DNA from: Istiophorus platypterus
Taxonomy: Eukaryota; Chordata; Actinopteri; Istiophoriformes; Istiophoridae
DNA: 64,000 nucleotides
Assembly (NCBI GenBank): GCA_016859345.1
Contig: CM029121.1
Coordinates: forward strand, 6,138,911 to 6,202,910
Direction: 5' to 3'
Shown: one piece after another, positions 1-12,520 of the stretch
How positions within the stretch are numbered: the first letter of the stretch is position 1
Layout: every line of letters begins with the position of its first letter
Program-made: the position numbers and the translations under genes
Notes under the pieces: model-generated
What the model was told of the DNA's origin: nothing
The model's input: only the letters and a program-made list of their open reading frames with translations
The model's database searches: none

Positions 1-40
1 GTGTGGGGTATGTAAGAGAGAGTCACTCTGTATTTGAGTA

Positions 41-43
<3 letters not shown>

Positions 44-103
<60 letters not shown>

Positions 104-104
104 G
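44..104. repeat. (TG)n microsatellite
   Basis: Dinucleotide TG run of about 30 units with a single TTT interruption near 83. Seen directly. Confidence 0.97.
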
Positions 105-1590
105 GGCACATGTTCAGGTGTGCCCTTGAAAGAATCAAAAGCCCCTGCAGATTGAATGCTTCAGTACCAGAGGCAGAGGTTTTCAGGAATGTTTAGCATT
201 CACATGTATTTGTGTGTACTTATACAGTATATCTAAGTGTTTTCTGTATGAGAACATGTGACATTTCATCGGAATAAAAGACTATAACACAGAATCAAGG
301 ACACATTCTTACACAGATTTTTTTATTTATTCTGATTGTATAACAATGATAATAATAAATTATGATTTTCTTTTAGTGTATTAATCCAGTGGACAGATGT
401 GCAAGGGGATAGACACATTCACACACCCTCAACCATCCCTAATCTCTTGCCCTGCGAAACACACTTGTCAATCAACAACATCTGCCGTGACAAGCCGTTG
501 CAGTGGGAATGGAAGGCCTACTTGCAATGAGACAGAAAGCAGCACACTGGCAGAGACAACACCAATCAATCAGCTGATCAATCATAATTGGTTCATTTGC
601 ATATTTGCCACATATTCACAATCATCATTCATTTATGCAAATCCACAGCAGGATATAGGCTCCAGGGAAAGAGAGGGGTCAAGACTGAACCTGGACCTGT
701 TGGTTGCTGAGAGATCAAATTAGAGTTTTATTTAGATTTATGCAGATGTTAACAGTAATGATATACAGCAGACACAGCGCCCTTGTGTGTCAGTGAAGAC
801 ATTAATGCATCTGCAGCAGGAGCACCGAGAAACAGTGTCTACTATTATACTACACTAATACACTGATAATATGTGTTTAAAATACATGAATAATCTCATC
901 TGTATTGAAATCTAAATCAGGATTCATATATTCACTTTATTCCTAATTTTGGACTCAACAGTGAGACCGCGCATTTAATACCGCATGGCTCTCTCATAGT
1001 GTGTCAGCAAGTCTCACTGTTGAAAGAGCATTTTGAGACTTGGCCAAAAACTTTAACCTGGACTCATTTTTGTTTTGTTGTCACACATGAAAATCTGTGT
1101 GTTGACAGGCTGCATCACTGTGACACTGTTCAAACGTGGTGCATGGATGCATGGATGTCAGGAGAGCAAAACTACTCTTGCAGTCAAGACCATAGTACTA
1201 TTTCAAAACCTCTATACATCTATAGTCGACCAACAGGGGTGTTTTAACGACCTCTTTCCAGGACTCTGTGGGAGTATACACATTATGCTGGATTGACATA
1301 TCCATCGCCTTTTTTTTTTACCGTGCCGGTTAAAGCATAAAAACTTACCCTTATTGTCACTGTTGGTCCTACAAGTTTTGTCACATCGCATTATTTCAAG
1401 CACACTGTAACTGTTGGATCACAACTACTTTAAACCAATGCATTTTTGCACCAGAATCAATGTATTTCAGTGTTATTGCTGCAATCTCTGGGACAAAGTC
1501 AATCTGTGGAATTTCTTCACATCAATTTCACATCAACTTTGGTGAATTTTGACTTGAATTTGAGCCTTTGACCACTAGCTAGCAGTCTTG
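105..1590. other. no supported feature
   Basis: AT-rich unique-looking DNA. The open frame at 397-723 (108 codons) has no recognisable domain, no promoter and no conserved-looking composition, so I do not call it a gene. A T9 run lies near 1311. Confidence 0.5.
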
Positions 1591-1593
1591 ACA

Positions 1594-1805
1594 GTGCTGA
1601 CCTTTAAAGGAATTAAGTGCCAGAGTCCAAAGTGGAGGAGACTTTTGTAGCTTATGAGCTGTGTTGCACTATCGACTTTTATCTAACCTCCTCCGCTGCA
1701 GAAAAAATGCTCTGCAAAAGAGGAATGGTTTGCAGGTTGTTAAGAAACAGGACATGATGGTGCAAATATCTCTTTTGAATAAACTGTTTTGACTGTCTAA
1801 GCCGA
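1594..1805 (+). repeat. diverged interspersed repeat, copy A1
   Basis: Matches 9121-9315 in the same orientation. Shared blocks include TTAAAGGAATT, TTGTAGCTTAT, AGCTGT.TTGCACT, GACATGAT and a final TTGAATAAACTG. By eye roughly 70 percent of positions agree, with small indels. I infer an old teleost interspersed repeat; no terminal structure is visible, so its class is unknown. Confidence 0.7.
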
Positions 1806-2890
1806 GCTAATGAGAGTTAGCAAGCTTATTAGCCCCTTTAACAACTCATTGTTGAATGAAATCATTTACAACCCAGGGAACAAATGACACCATTTTGGAA
1901 TAATGCTTCCAAGTTGTAATAAAGGCGTTTTTTCTTGATCTTGTCATTCTGCCAGAAATTGCACAAATGCAGAAACAGTTCATTACAGAGAAATTAGAAG
2001 GAAACTCAGATAGTGTTTGAGACTGACTAGTGGCAGCATGTTAGCTACTGCATCTTACCTGCTGCAGTAACTAACTGGCTAGCTTCCTGCGACGAGTCCA
2101 CACATCACCAAGCTTCTAGAAACACTTACTGGACCATGACTAGCCAGCTCACTACAGATCTAATCAACCATAAAACTGAAGACCCCTGTGTGGGTGTCAG
2201 AGCCTTTTAGGTCGACAGGACAATGTCACTAGTTCGACGAAACACACAGGACTCTCTGAGAGAATGAGTTCAAAAAGGAATAAAAAACAAAAAAGAAAAA
2301 GAAAGAAAGAATTTGTTGTTGGATGCTATAAATTTGTGGACATAAATGACCGTGCAGTAGGAAGGAACTTAATAAACCTGTGTGCAATGGGATAAAGAAG
2401 TGAACAATCAAGTGATGCATTGTATTCTACATAAGTTGCAGTTGTGGTTAGTCTTTAGTAGTGTCTTGTGTTTTATCTAATTTTATGTTTATGAGTGTAT
2501 ATAATGTATATTTTCAATACGTGAGATATGTATTTTATATCATGATTTTTTCAGTGATGTAAATCTAATTTTTAACCACTATATATCATGATAAACAAAA
2601 CTGATATGCACATACTGACACATTACTAGTCTGAGTAGCTCACACCAAGCAACATAAGCCAATAATAAGCTAGTCTAGAGCTAAGATGATTTTGGAATTG
2701 ACATTTAAAATGACATTGATATGCATTTAAACTTGGGTGTGTGCATTTACATATGCAAAAAAAGTATACATCATTTGACATGTGAGAATGTGTGTATCTA
2801 TAAGCTTCAGCAGCACATACTGTCCAAAACATGCTGAAAGGTTATTGGCTTCAAAACAGTTCAATACATCCAATAAACACACAGATCATT
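1806..2890. other. no supported feature
   Basis: AT-rich DNA with TTAGC/GCTAG-rich stretches (1810-2150), a composition common in old teleost repeats, but no boundary or second copy that I can define. No coding signal. Confidence 0.45.
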
Positions 2891-2894
2891 AAAC

Positions 2895-3075
2895 AGAGTG
2901 GGGAGAGGGAGAGACTTAAAAAGAGCAAGAGAAGGACAGAGATGCAAAGGGATGGTAAAAAGATAGAACAGAGGGAGGGAAAAAATGAAAATGGAGAGAT
3001 GTTTGAAAATGAGAAGAGAAAGAAGACAGGTGCACTGGGATGGTGAAAGATTATGATGAAAGAAAGAAAAAATAG
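2895..3075. repeat. purine-rich (GA/AAAG) low-complexity tract
   Basis: The plus strand is about 85 percent A+G over 180 bases. The lysine/glutamate/arginine-rich open frame across it is a translation of the tract, not a gene. Confidence 0.8.
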
Positions 3076-3715
3076 AGGCAGAGATAAATGTATTGTTTTG
3101 TGATTCTGAGGTTAAAGAGTTCAGTGTTAATAATACACAATGTTTTTAACAAATAAATGTCTGCTTTAAGTTAGCAACACTTAGGCCTACATTACATATC
3201 AATAACAAAATTTAACGCATGAGGAAGAGGTTGCAGTGGTGAATGGAGAAACCTGCACCTGCATGAAAATGATTGGATGTTACTAAACAGTTGGTAGCCA
3301 AACAGATGTGATTAAGCCAGTGGCAGAGAAACATGAACAACTATTGCTAATCAGCTAGCGTGAGCGTAACTTTCACATGCTACCGGCTCCGTAGTTACAA
3401 CATTAACATTAACACTACATCGTTTAAGCTCTCATCATCGGGGGACTCAAAAATAGAACAACTTTAAATCAGTGTTCTACAAGCTAGATTTTCTAAAGCA
3501 CTGTATGCTTTAAAGTCCAGTGGAAGATGAAGTATTTAGTTTAACTCCAAATATTAATATCTTTGAGAATTTTCCTCAAATTATGTCACTTGGCATCTTC
3601 TTCATCAGGGTTAAAAACTGAGATTTGATTCACACAAAATTCAAGAAAAAACAACACAGTGCACACGAGACTGTCAGACCAGCGAGTGAACTCCTGTGCT
3701 CCTGTGTGCAATCAT

Positions 3716-3820
3716 CTGTAGGTGTGTGTCCGAATGTGTGTGGGTTATATGCCTGTGGGTCAGTGTGTCAGAGTGATCAGAGTCTGTGTGACTCACACTG
3801 GTGTCTGTCAAGTCACAGCG
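3716..3820 (+). repeat. diverged direct repeat, copy B1
   Basis: Matches 11000-11109 in the same orientation: ATGCCTGTGGGTCAGTGTG is identical, followed by AGTGATC, GTCTG, CTGGT.TCTGTCAA and TCACA. Either an interspersed repeat or part of an ancient local duplication; it contains no coding signal. Confidence 0.65.
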
Positions 3821-5284
3821 ATACCCATAATACCATCTGTTTATCAGTGCTTTGATAAATGGCAGCTTAACACCAAAAATGTCACCCAAGTCAAAAGTGA
3901 AGGATTAACACTTTCACTGAAATCAAAGAGGCAGAGTTTGTGACCCGAAAGGTCTAATCTTCGACACCCCCAGTATAAAAACACACAAAAAGAATAAGGC
4001 TGCATTAGACTGCAAAACAAACTGTTATGCCCTCTTAGGCTGTTTGTTCTGCAGCTGTCTCAGATTATGTTTAATTTTTCTCTTAAGTCAGTTGCTAAAA
4101 CAAAAGATATATTCAAGGAATAGTTATCATATCAGTTTTTGCTGTGTACATTCACATCTGAATCGGTCTCTATCGGATTTGATTATGTAATTTCAAGAAA
4201 AATGCAATGGATTGCCTTTTCAGTGTATTTGACATGAAGACATTTGTTTGTGTGATGTCAACAAAACCCTGAGACACAAATACAGATACTGATTTTGAGT
4301 TGTTTTTATGCTGTGATACAGATACTATATGTATTATGAAGAGGTTAAAGGTTATGCACCTATACAGGGATTCATAATAAAAGAGCAGGTGAGGGTAGAT
4401 TGTATGATAAAGACATACAATGTCTGAGCATACACATACACACTCCTACACAAAGATGCATGTGGAAGCATTCGTCTCTTGTCAACAAATACAGATGATA
4501 GATCTGTTGAGAAGTGACCTTGGTTTTGATTGAGAAAAACAATATCAGGAAGCAGTGACAATGTTTGTGTTGTGTTTCTGTGTGAGGATGGGAAGCATAG
4601 TCAATGTATTTCTACACATACAATGGAGCTTTTGTGGTGGAAATTTAGAATTTCCCTAGTAAGAAACCAATACTATCAGAGGCAACCGACTTCAAGCATT
4701 TTATTACAAAATGAAACACTTACCATCACAGTGTGCTTAACACACAGAGTCACGCTCATTGCTGTTCAGCTGAGCAGGGACAGAGTTCTCACACCCGAAC
4801 GGTATAGAAAAATCTGACCAATCTTCCTATGTTGGTAGAGGGATCTTATACCCCCACTGTCGCGTACACCAGGGACGTAGTGTTTGTTGAAAGAAGTTCA
4901 TCTCCTGGCCTGGAGAGGAGATATTCCAGGGTCCATGTTTGACTGTCTAGTTCAGAGCAGACATCTTGTTAATGCTTGACTTATATGCAAACATACATTC
5001 CAAGCTGAATACATGAGGTATACATAAAGTATTGATCAAAACTTTGATTCTTTAAAAAAATTCTCTTACAGCTTTTAGTTTAGCTTCAGGCAGGTATTTT
5101 CCTTCCTCTTGAGCAAAGAAGATATTATTTGTCATTAAGCCAAAGCACTGTCAGTGATATAAATATTGGGACGCAAACCAACAACCTTTCAATTAGAAAG
5201 GTCAGTTAAAGTCTCTCTGTTTCTTTCTGAATTGCTGGCAAGAATAATGGAACTATATCTATTCATTTATTCAGTGTCCTTGGC
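3821..5284. other. no supported feature
   Basis: AT-rich DNA without recognisable coding, RNA or transposon structure. Open frames at 4352-4561 and 4530-4817 show no domain or codon bias that I can detect. Confidence 0.45.
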
Positions 5285-5328
5285 TGTGTGTGTGTGTGTG
5301 TGTCTTTGTGTGTTTGTGTGTTTGTGTG
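5285..5328. repeat. imperfect (TG)n microsatellite
   Basis: Nine perfect TG units followed by TTTGTG interruptions. It abuts the GAGGACATTTT repeat at 5350-5480. Confidence 0.9.
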
Positions 5329-5349
5329 CATGTACTTGTGCTTGTAGAC

Positions 5350-5480
5350 TTTGGGCATGAGGACATTTTGGGAAAGTGAGGACATTTTTGGTCATCCTCA
5401 CAAGGGCTGTTTGAGGGTTCATACTTGGTTTTAGGGTTCAGGTTAGAATTACATATTAAGGTTTTGGTAAGGGAATGCGC
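5350..5480 (+). repeat. teleost (TG)n-associated repeat, copy C1
   Basis: Contains the tandem GAGGACATTTT motif, TCCTCACAAGGGCTGTTTGA, then TTAGGGTTCAGGTTAG and GTAAGGGAATGC. The reverse complement of 16442-16556 carries the same ordered blocks. I recognise this as a common teleost repeat that often borders (TG)n; its class is unclear to me. Confidence 0.75.
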
Positions 5481-5709
5481 ATTAATTTCAAAAAATGTTT
5501 AAAGTTAAAAAATGTTTTACACAGGCGCAAAGGAGAGAGTCAGATGACATTACAATAAAGGGACAAAGTCCACAAATGGAGGAGGCTGGGGTGGATAGAT
5601 TGGTCAATGAAACAATGGTATTTAATGTCAACGTTGTTCTTTTGTATGCACAGCTACGATCATCCATGAACTTGGCAACGTGTTTACTATTGATATCAGG
5701 GCATTAAAG

Positions 5710-5726
5710 CCTAACCCTAACCCTAA
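5710..5726 (+). repeat. short interstitial telomere-like repeat
   Basis: CCTAACCCTAACCCTAA, just under three CCCTAA units. Too short to imply a chromosome end or fusion; similar runs occur inside the neighbouring repeat family. Confidence 0.6.
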
Positions 5727-5727
5727 A

Positions 5728-6890
5728 GACGTGATCAATTAGCTCAATTTACCATGATTCTTGAAAGCTAAACAAGTAATTTTTGTGCCTCAACCAGAGA
5801 AAATCTTAGGTTCATCAGTGTCAAATCATAAACCTGAGCTATTTTTGGCTGGTTCCTGGCAGTGAAGCCAGCCTTTAAAATGCAAATGTCTGTGACTCAT
5901 TGACTGTATTACTGAATGATGAGGTTACACCATTGGTCAGCTGAATGCTACGTGACTGAGTATTAAAGTTACACATCTGGTCGGCTGGCTGAGTGTTGGA
6001 GGTTTCCTATTGGCTGCTGCTCTCACGCAATGAATTGGTGCCAGCCGTTTCTATTACGTCAACAGGCAGTCAAATGTAACTAGCGACAAATCAAATTACT
6101 TTTTGGACGAACCTTAGCTACTTTTCACAGAAAAGAGTCGCCCGTATTGTTCCATGAGCACAGGTTTATGCCTTCCCTCCACAGGCACACCTTTCTATGT
6201 GTCTCCTTCACCTGACCGTAACCTGACCGAACGGCAGCTGCTGTAGACATGAGTGAGCCACTAACTTTCTCTCTGAATGTTCATTTTAGAAGTAACTACA
6301 GCAGAAATTGTCTTTAACTTACCTGTTTGCTGATTTTGTCAGATGGTTTCACAGTTATAAAATCAGGCTTTTAGCAGCAGAGCAGCAGAGCAGCACCTTG
6401 GAAGTGACTGCTGGTTTTCATGTAGTCCTAATGACCTGCATTATGGTTACTATTTCATATTTCTCTCAGCATCTGACATCAGAAACAAAAAAACATGTAA
6501 ATGACAAAAGCTTTATCGGGAGTACAGCTGTATTACAATACTGCTTATGTGATCGCAGACAGTAGGAGACAAGCAAATAGATTAAGGGCTGAAACTGGCT
6601 GACACTAGGCAGAATGCAAATACAACATGATGACCTCGTGAATATGATAATCATCATCCATCAACATTTGCATCTTTTGGAGGATACTTTAGCTGCTTTC
6701 CATTGAAAGTAATTGTTTACAGATTCACAACAGTTTCTAACTACATCATCAATTTCGCACATCAACTATACACGGTCCAGCCATATAATAGGTTTTGACG
6801 TAGTCTTGTCAACAGAGATTGATAACAGTTTAGGAAGACAAAGAAAGAATGACATTGTCCTTTTGATAAGGGCAACATATCCAAAAACGC
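5728..6890. other. no supported feature
   Basis: Mixed-composition DNA. 5970-6270 is slightly GC-richer and contains CCTATTGGCTG (inverted CCAAT), but there is no TATA box, no CpG island and no downstream gene, so a promoter is not called. Confidence 0.4.
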
Positions 6891-6894
6891 TTCT

Positions 6895-7615
6895 GTGTGT
6901 TGTTCTAGAGGACAAAAAGCATTTTGTTGTTTATTTTGGAGGACTTGTAGGGCTGACATTTTTGTCTTTATGAAAAGCCTATTGATGAAAAGTCTAGTAT
7001 TGAATGGATTTCCATGAAATTTGCCACAGACACTCATGTTCCCTACAGGGTGAATTTTGACTACATTGGTTTACCCTTCTAGCCCCAAAACAGGCTAAAA
7101 ATGTATGTTGTCTAACATTTCGACCAAATTCCTAAAAATAGTGCCATTTTTCAGCCTTAGCTACTTTGAAATTTATTGCTAGTTAAAAATATTAGTATGC
7201 CAATATGCTATGATGGTATTCCTGGCTGACATTATAGCTGCTTAACATGATTTTGTTAGCACAGATCGTTTTCTCTTAATACATTCTGAAATTTCCAAGT
7301 AGAAATGCAAAGGCTAAACTTATGAAATGTAGGATGCCAGGATCCATTTAGCTGCTTCAGTTTCAGAGCCCTGGTATTCTTCATGCTGGCTCACTGCCAC
7401 ATTGGGACACCTGAAGAATATGGAGCAAACACCAATGTTAGTATCAACATTGTGCTCTCCCCACGATGACAAGTCAAATCCTATGCTGTAAAAAAGACCT
7501 ATTAAAAAATCGAGTTTGCATAGCCATCGTAGGGATGTTAGCATACCTATCAGATCTGTTATACGTACATAAGGCCTCACAGAGCTGCTTTATAACCCTA
7601 TTGGTCTTTACTTAA
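6895..7615 (+). repeat. old teleost interspersed repeat, copy D1
   Basis: Blocks match a familiar teleost family: TTGAATGGATTTCCATGAAATTTG, a CAGACACTCATG segment, TTAGTATGCCAATATGCTA-type wording, GATGTTAGCAT, and the terminal GCCTCACAGAGCTGCT. The last block recurs twice at 60889 and 61268. Class unknown; edges are approximate. Confidence 0.6.
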
Positions 7616-7671
7616 CTGGTTAACAAAATTCTAAGGCTGGTTCAAAGTCAAATATATCAACTAAAAAAGCC

Positions 7672-7680
7672 CCCCCCCAA

Positions 7681-7711
<31 letters not shown>

Positions 7712-7801
7712 CAAAACAAAACAAAACAAAACAAAACAAAACAAAACAAAACAAAACAAAACAAAACAAAACAAAACAAAGCAAAACAAAACAAAACAAA
7801 A
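7672..7801. repeat. (AAAAC)n pentanucleotide array
   Basis: About 24 AAAAC units with one interruption (GCAAAAC near 7780), preceded by a C9 run and A8. The phenylalanine/cysteine/leucine/valine-repeat frame on the minus strand is its translation. An origin from an A-rich retroposon tail is possible but unproven. Confidence 0.97.
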
Positions 7802-9120
7802 TATAAACAGGGTTTGGCTTACTTTTTGAAAAAATGACACTGAGATAGATCTGCACTGTGCAGCAAAATGTTGACTGAGATGCTGAGGACCACAAGGGAA
7901 TCTGAATTAGCATATCTCAAGTAACTAAAAAAAAAAAGTATGCCTCTGATATCTTTTTAATGTATTATTCACGATAACACAGATTTGCCATTAAACTGTG
8001 GTGATACAGATGTCATCTTGTTCATAAAAAAATCTCTTTCAGTGCTTTTCAGTTATATTTACATTTACAATTACATTTACAGTTGCATTAACAGCCCAAT
8101 GCACAATAAGAGCCAAAAATGTGGGTTACATCCAGATAAGTAGTTGTGTAGTACAAACTAAGTAATTCAAGGGTGAGCATAGAATCTCGTGGTATATTGA
8201 GGAAAATGATTCTTAAAAACAGAATAAAAAATTAAATGTAAATAAAAAAATCATAAATAAATTACTTTGTGTACAGAATACTAATTCAGAATTTGAGGGC
8301 GTGAAATATTAATTCGAAGAAACGATTGCTCAATTTATGAAGATGGTGCAATTAATGGCATCAGAAGGGGCGGTCAAGAACACAGGCAGATACTGAAAAG
8401 ACAGTGAGGGGGAGAGCTGACAGGGAAGACTGCAGACAGGCTGGTGCTGAGTGACCATCTGCTGAGGTGTTTCTACTCTTCATGTCGTATGTCAGTTCTA
8501 GCAAGTTATTCTCTCCGAGCCCCAGAGAGTAACAGTAATAGAAATAATTTGATACATACAAAGATGAAATCACTATTTTCTCTGTGCCTTTCTTCATTTA
8601 TCTTACTAATTTATGTGTCCCTGTGAACCAAAGGCTGCTTAGAAGAGAAGAATACGGTAGATCCCACACGCTCACCTACACATGACATTTTTTGGCAAGT
8701 CGCAAGGCCCATGTTCACACACAGTGAACATTTCCTTGACCACTGAGCAAACAACCTTATGTATCCAAGGAAACATGCACAGTGATTTTGAGAAGGTCTC
8801 TGTAGCTACATATGTGTCTTACTGGTTTAATATTCAGTTTAGTCCAGTTACGCCATCACCAAGGAGAGTAATTGACGGTGACTTGTCAAAGGGTTTGCTT
8901 TATTTTCAGTTTACTCAACCCAAAAATATGGTAGTGTCTTTTGGTGTTTTAAATAATCCTTGCTTATGGCTCAAACACACTGGTTTTAAAATTTTTACTA
9001 AATAGCCATGATCTATAATTATGCTCACAAGAGCATGGTAAAATTTGCACCAATTTTCAACTTCATGACAACAATTTTGGACACACAAATTTGTGCTGGT
9101 GACAAATAGCAAACCTGGGT
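7802..9120. other. no supported gene; short (ATTTAC)n run
   Basis: AT-rich. At about 8053-8086 there are four diverged ATTTAC-type units. The rest holds only short open frames without recognisable content. Confidence 0.45.
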
Positions 9121-9315
9121 AACAGTGACCCTTAAAGGAATTGAGATCCAGGGAGTACAAGATGGAGAAAGCTATTGTAGCTTATTAGCTGTTTTGCACT
9201 TTTCTTTAACCCCCTCTGTTTGTTTAAAGTGCTCTACAGAGCAGGACAGGTGTGAGGACTATCAGGACTGTGAGACATGATCAGTGGTACAGATATCTCT
9301 ATTGAATAAACTGCA
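9121..9315 (+). repeat. diverged interspersed repeat, copy A2
   Basis: Second copy of the repeat at 1594-1805, same strand, 7.5 kb away. It shares the CTTAAAGGAATT start and TTGAATAAACTG end. Confidence 0.7.
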
Positions 9316-9599
9316 TGAACTTTTAGCAACAAACCTAACGATTGCTACATCCTGTGCCATCAACATTAATTAACTAACACTTAGCAAGTGACAGAGAGAA
9401 CCTGAATAAGTGAGTGGAGAAACATAACGAATGCAGATGCTTACACAGGGGTGCACTGCATGGTACAATTAAGCAATTAACATCCCATCATGCTCGGTAG
9501 CATGTATGAAAATGCTGAGCAGGTAGGACAGACATTAGTAGATAGAGTGGGAAATTGTGATTGTTATCGCACATTTGATGACTATGATGCTCGTGCATT

Positions 9600-10262
9600 G
9601 GTGCTGACGCGTAAAGAAAAACAGGAGGGACTCTTCCTCAGGTGACTGAGAATGTCAATGCAGCACATTGTCAACAAGAACAGACTGTTGTAGTTGGTTC
9701 GCCATGCACGATACCCTCATTACAAAGAATGAATGAACATTTAGAGTTCAGTGATGCTAAAATCATAGGCATTGGTCTACAGAGATGTGGAAAAAAGGGA
9801 TATGGTCAAATGAGTCGTCCTTCAGGACAGGCCTGAATGGTTGAATCCTACAGTGAGGGGATCTGGTTGCTGTGTTATGCTGTTCGCGTCATTTTGGCTT
9901 AGTTTGGGTCCACTTTTATCAAAGTGGCACATTCACACTATGATGAAACATTTCTACCCTGATGGGAGAGGTCTCTCTAAGGGGACAATGCCCCCATCCA
10001 TAGAGCATGAGGAGGTCAATGAATGCTTTGATGAATATGAAAATAATGTGAATCATATGCTGTGGCTTCTGTCACCAGATCTCTTCCCAACTGAACACAT
10101 GAAAAAATTTGGACTGACATATTAGAAATCACTCTCCACCACCATAATCAAAACACCAAATGATTTCAGATGCTTGTAGAGTCAATGCCAAGGCCATTGA
10201 AGCATTTCTGGCTGCAAGCTGTGGCCCAACACCTTACTAAGACACTTTTTTTGCAGCTGAAT
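9600..10262 (+). mobile_element. degenerate Tc1-like transposase (DDE)
   Basis: Fragments of a Tc1/mariner transposase are spread over three frames. In order: WKKGIWSNESSF (about 9788-9826), where the family has WSDES, so the first catalytic Asp is Asn; GSGCCVMLFA...LGPLL; GDNAPIHRA (catalytic Asp codon 9984-9986); NHMLWLLSPDLFPTEH (Glu codon 10093-10095); and a C-terminal CGPTPY followed by a stop at 10238-10240. Asp and Glu lie about 36 codons apart, close to the DD34E spacing, but at least one frameshift falls between them. No terminal inverted repeats were found. Tc1 transposases normally excise and reinsert the element at TA sites; this copy is dead. A sister remnant lies at 40690-41060. 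Confidence 0.88.
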
Positions 10263-10999
10263 TGAGAGACCCCCCCCCATCTTCAAAACATTTTATTGAA
10301 TTTATTGTTAGGCATTAGCTTGCCAGCTACAGTAGATCATCAGCTAGCCATGTGAGTAGCCCCGATGTCAGCCTTTAGCACTGCCTATTTCACAAATACA
10401 CGCCAATGAATTTTGCCGAGCCATTTTCTGGTGTGGTTAACAGGAAAATTCTTAGCACAAGGTCAACTAACTTCCTCAACTGAGAAAAAAAATAAAAGTC
10501 ATCCACCAGGACTCAAGAGATGGCAAGAAAAAATCACCAGGAATTCACATACAACATGAAGGGGCTTCTATCTGCCCTCCATATGCAACCACTATTTATT
10601 AACTCATGTGAAGTTCATCTCCATGATAATTTCCATTATCATGCCATTTAATGAAAGTTTTAGTTCAAATAAATAATAGTGTTTCAGCCAATACTAGGCA
10701 GCTTCTATGACTAGATGGAGCACTAAGTAACATTTGTTGAAAAAGGACAGTGCCAAAACAAAGATTCCACTCCAAGCGTAGCAGTGCAACTTGCATTTAA
10801 GACTGGTGAAAAAGTAAAAAATCACTCTGACCCAGGCAGTAATCAAGCAATGACCTACAAAACATTGCTAAGGACATACTTAGGGAAGTAAAATAGCAAA
10901 TAATTACAAGTAAATAGAGAACAATGTCCTCACAAGTATAACACAAAGATGGATTTATGTGTATACATAATATCAGTGATCCATGTGAATGTCCATGTA
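10263..10999. other. no supported feature
   Basis: Unremarkable AT-rich DNA after the Tc1 relic, with a C8 run near 10270. At 10926-10953 TGTCCTCACAAGTATAACACAAA resembles the 3' part of the (TG)n-associated repeat but is too short to call. Confidence 0.4.
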
Positions 11000-11109
11000 T
11001 GTGTCATAGTGCAGATGTGTGCTTGTGTTTGGGCTACATGCCTGTGGGTCAGTGTGACACAGTGATCGTGGTCTGAATGATTAACGCTGGTTTCTGTCAA
11101 CTCACATTA
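11000..11109 (+). repeat. diverged direct repeat, copy B2
   Basis: Second copy of 3716-3820, same strand, 7.3 kb away; ATGCCTGTGGGTCAGTGTG is identical in both. Confidence 0.65.
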
Positions 11110-11409
11110 ACTTCTTTAATATGGCATTATTGGCTCTGCCACACTGGGTCATTGGTTCCCAATTAATTGGAAACTACACACCAGCGTTGACTTCATCCTT
11201 AAGCTGTGACTCATCTAATGAAAAGTGAAAAAGTTAAGCTTAATGATGCAAATCAATGCAGAAAACAAGGATGTTTTTCTATGATGTTTTATGTTTTAGT
11301 GTCTCACAGCAAAAACAGTGACAATGAAAACAGGGTTTAATAATATTCACTGATATAAATGCCCAAAATAGATGCTAACTGGGACTTTGTGCAAGTGGCT
11401 ACCGTGTGA

Positions 11410-12239
<830 letters not shown>

Positions 12240-12520
12240 CGGAAGGCTAGTTAAACACAAACAAGGAGCAATGTTGCGTGAAATGTGAATGTCTGCAGAG
12301 AGTGAATATAGTATTCTCCATTGTTCTTTGCGAATGAGAAGAGCGATACCACTCTCATATCTATCTGCACACATGAAGCCACAGCCAGAAGCTAGTTAGC
12401 TTGGCCTCACTCAAACTGAAGCAGAAGTATCTGCCGGTTGCCTGGCAACCTGACTCCAGGACTCCAGGACTCCAGGACTCCAGGACTCCAGGACTCCAGG
12501 AGGTCACTCACCTGGTGAAA
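12240..12520 (+). repeat. common teleost interspersed repeat, copy E1
   Basis: GATGAGAAG-like AATGAGAAGAGCGATACCAC, CTCTCATATCT, ATGAAGCCACAGCCAGAAGC, TAGTTAGCTTGGC and GGTTGCCTGGCAAC are the ordered blocks of a very abundant teleost repeat, as I remember it. A second copy is at 38200-38620. Class unknown. Confidence 0.65.
12452..12499 (+). repeat. 8-bp minisatellite, six GACTCCAG units
   Basis: Six exact tandem copies of GACTCCAG. They lie inside the E1 repeat, whose consensus I remember as holding a single such motif here, so local expansion is likely. Confidence 0.95.

Noticed and set aside
5710..5726. Telomere repeat as a chromosome-fusion mark
   Set aside because: Fewer than three units, and TTAGGG-like words are normal in the adjacent repeat family.
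5970..6270. Possible promoter with inverted CCAAT
   Set aside because: No TATA box, CpG enrichment or downstream gene.
7620..7913. Membrane-protein-like frame rich in Phe/Cys/Leu
   Set aside because: Translation of the (AAAAC)n array on the minus strand.
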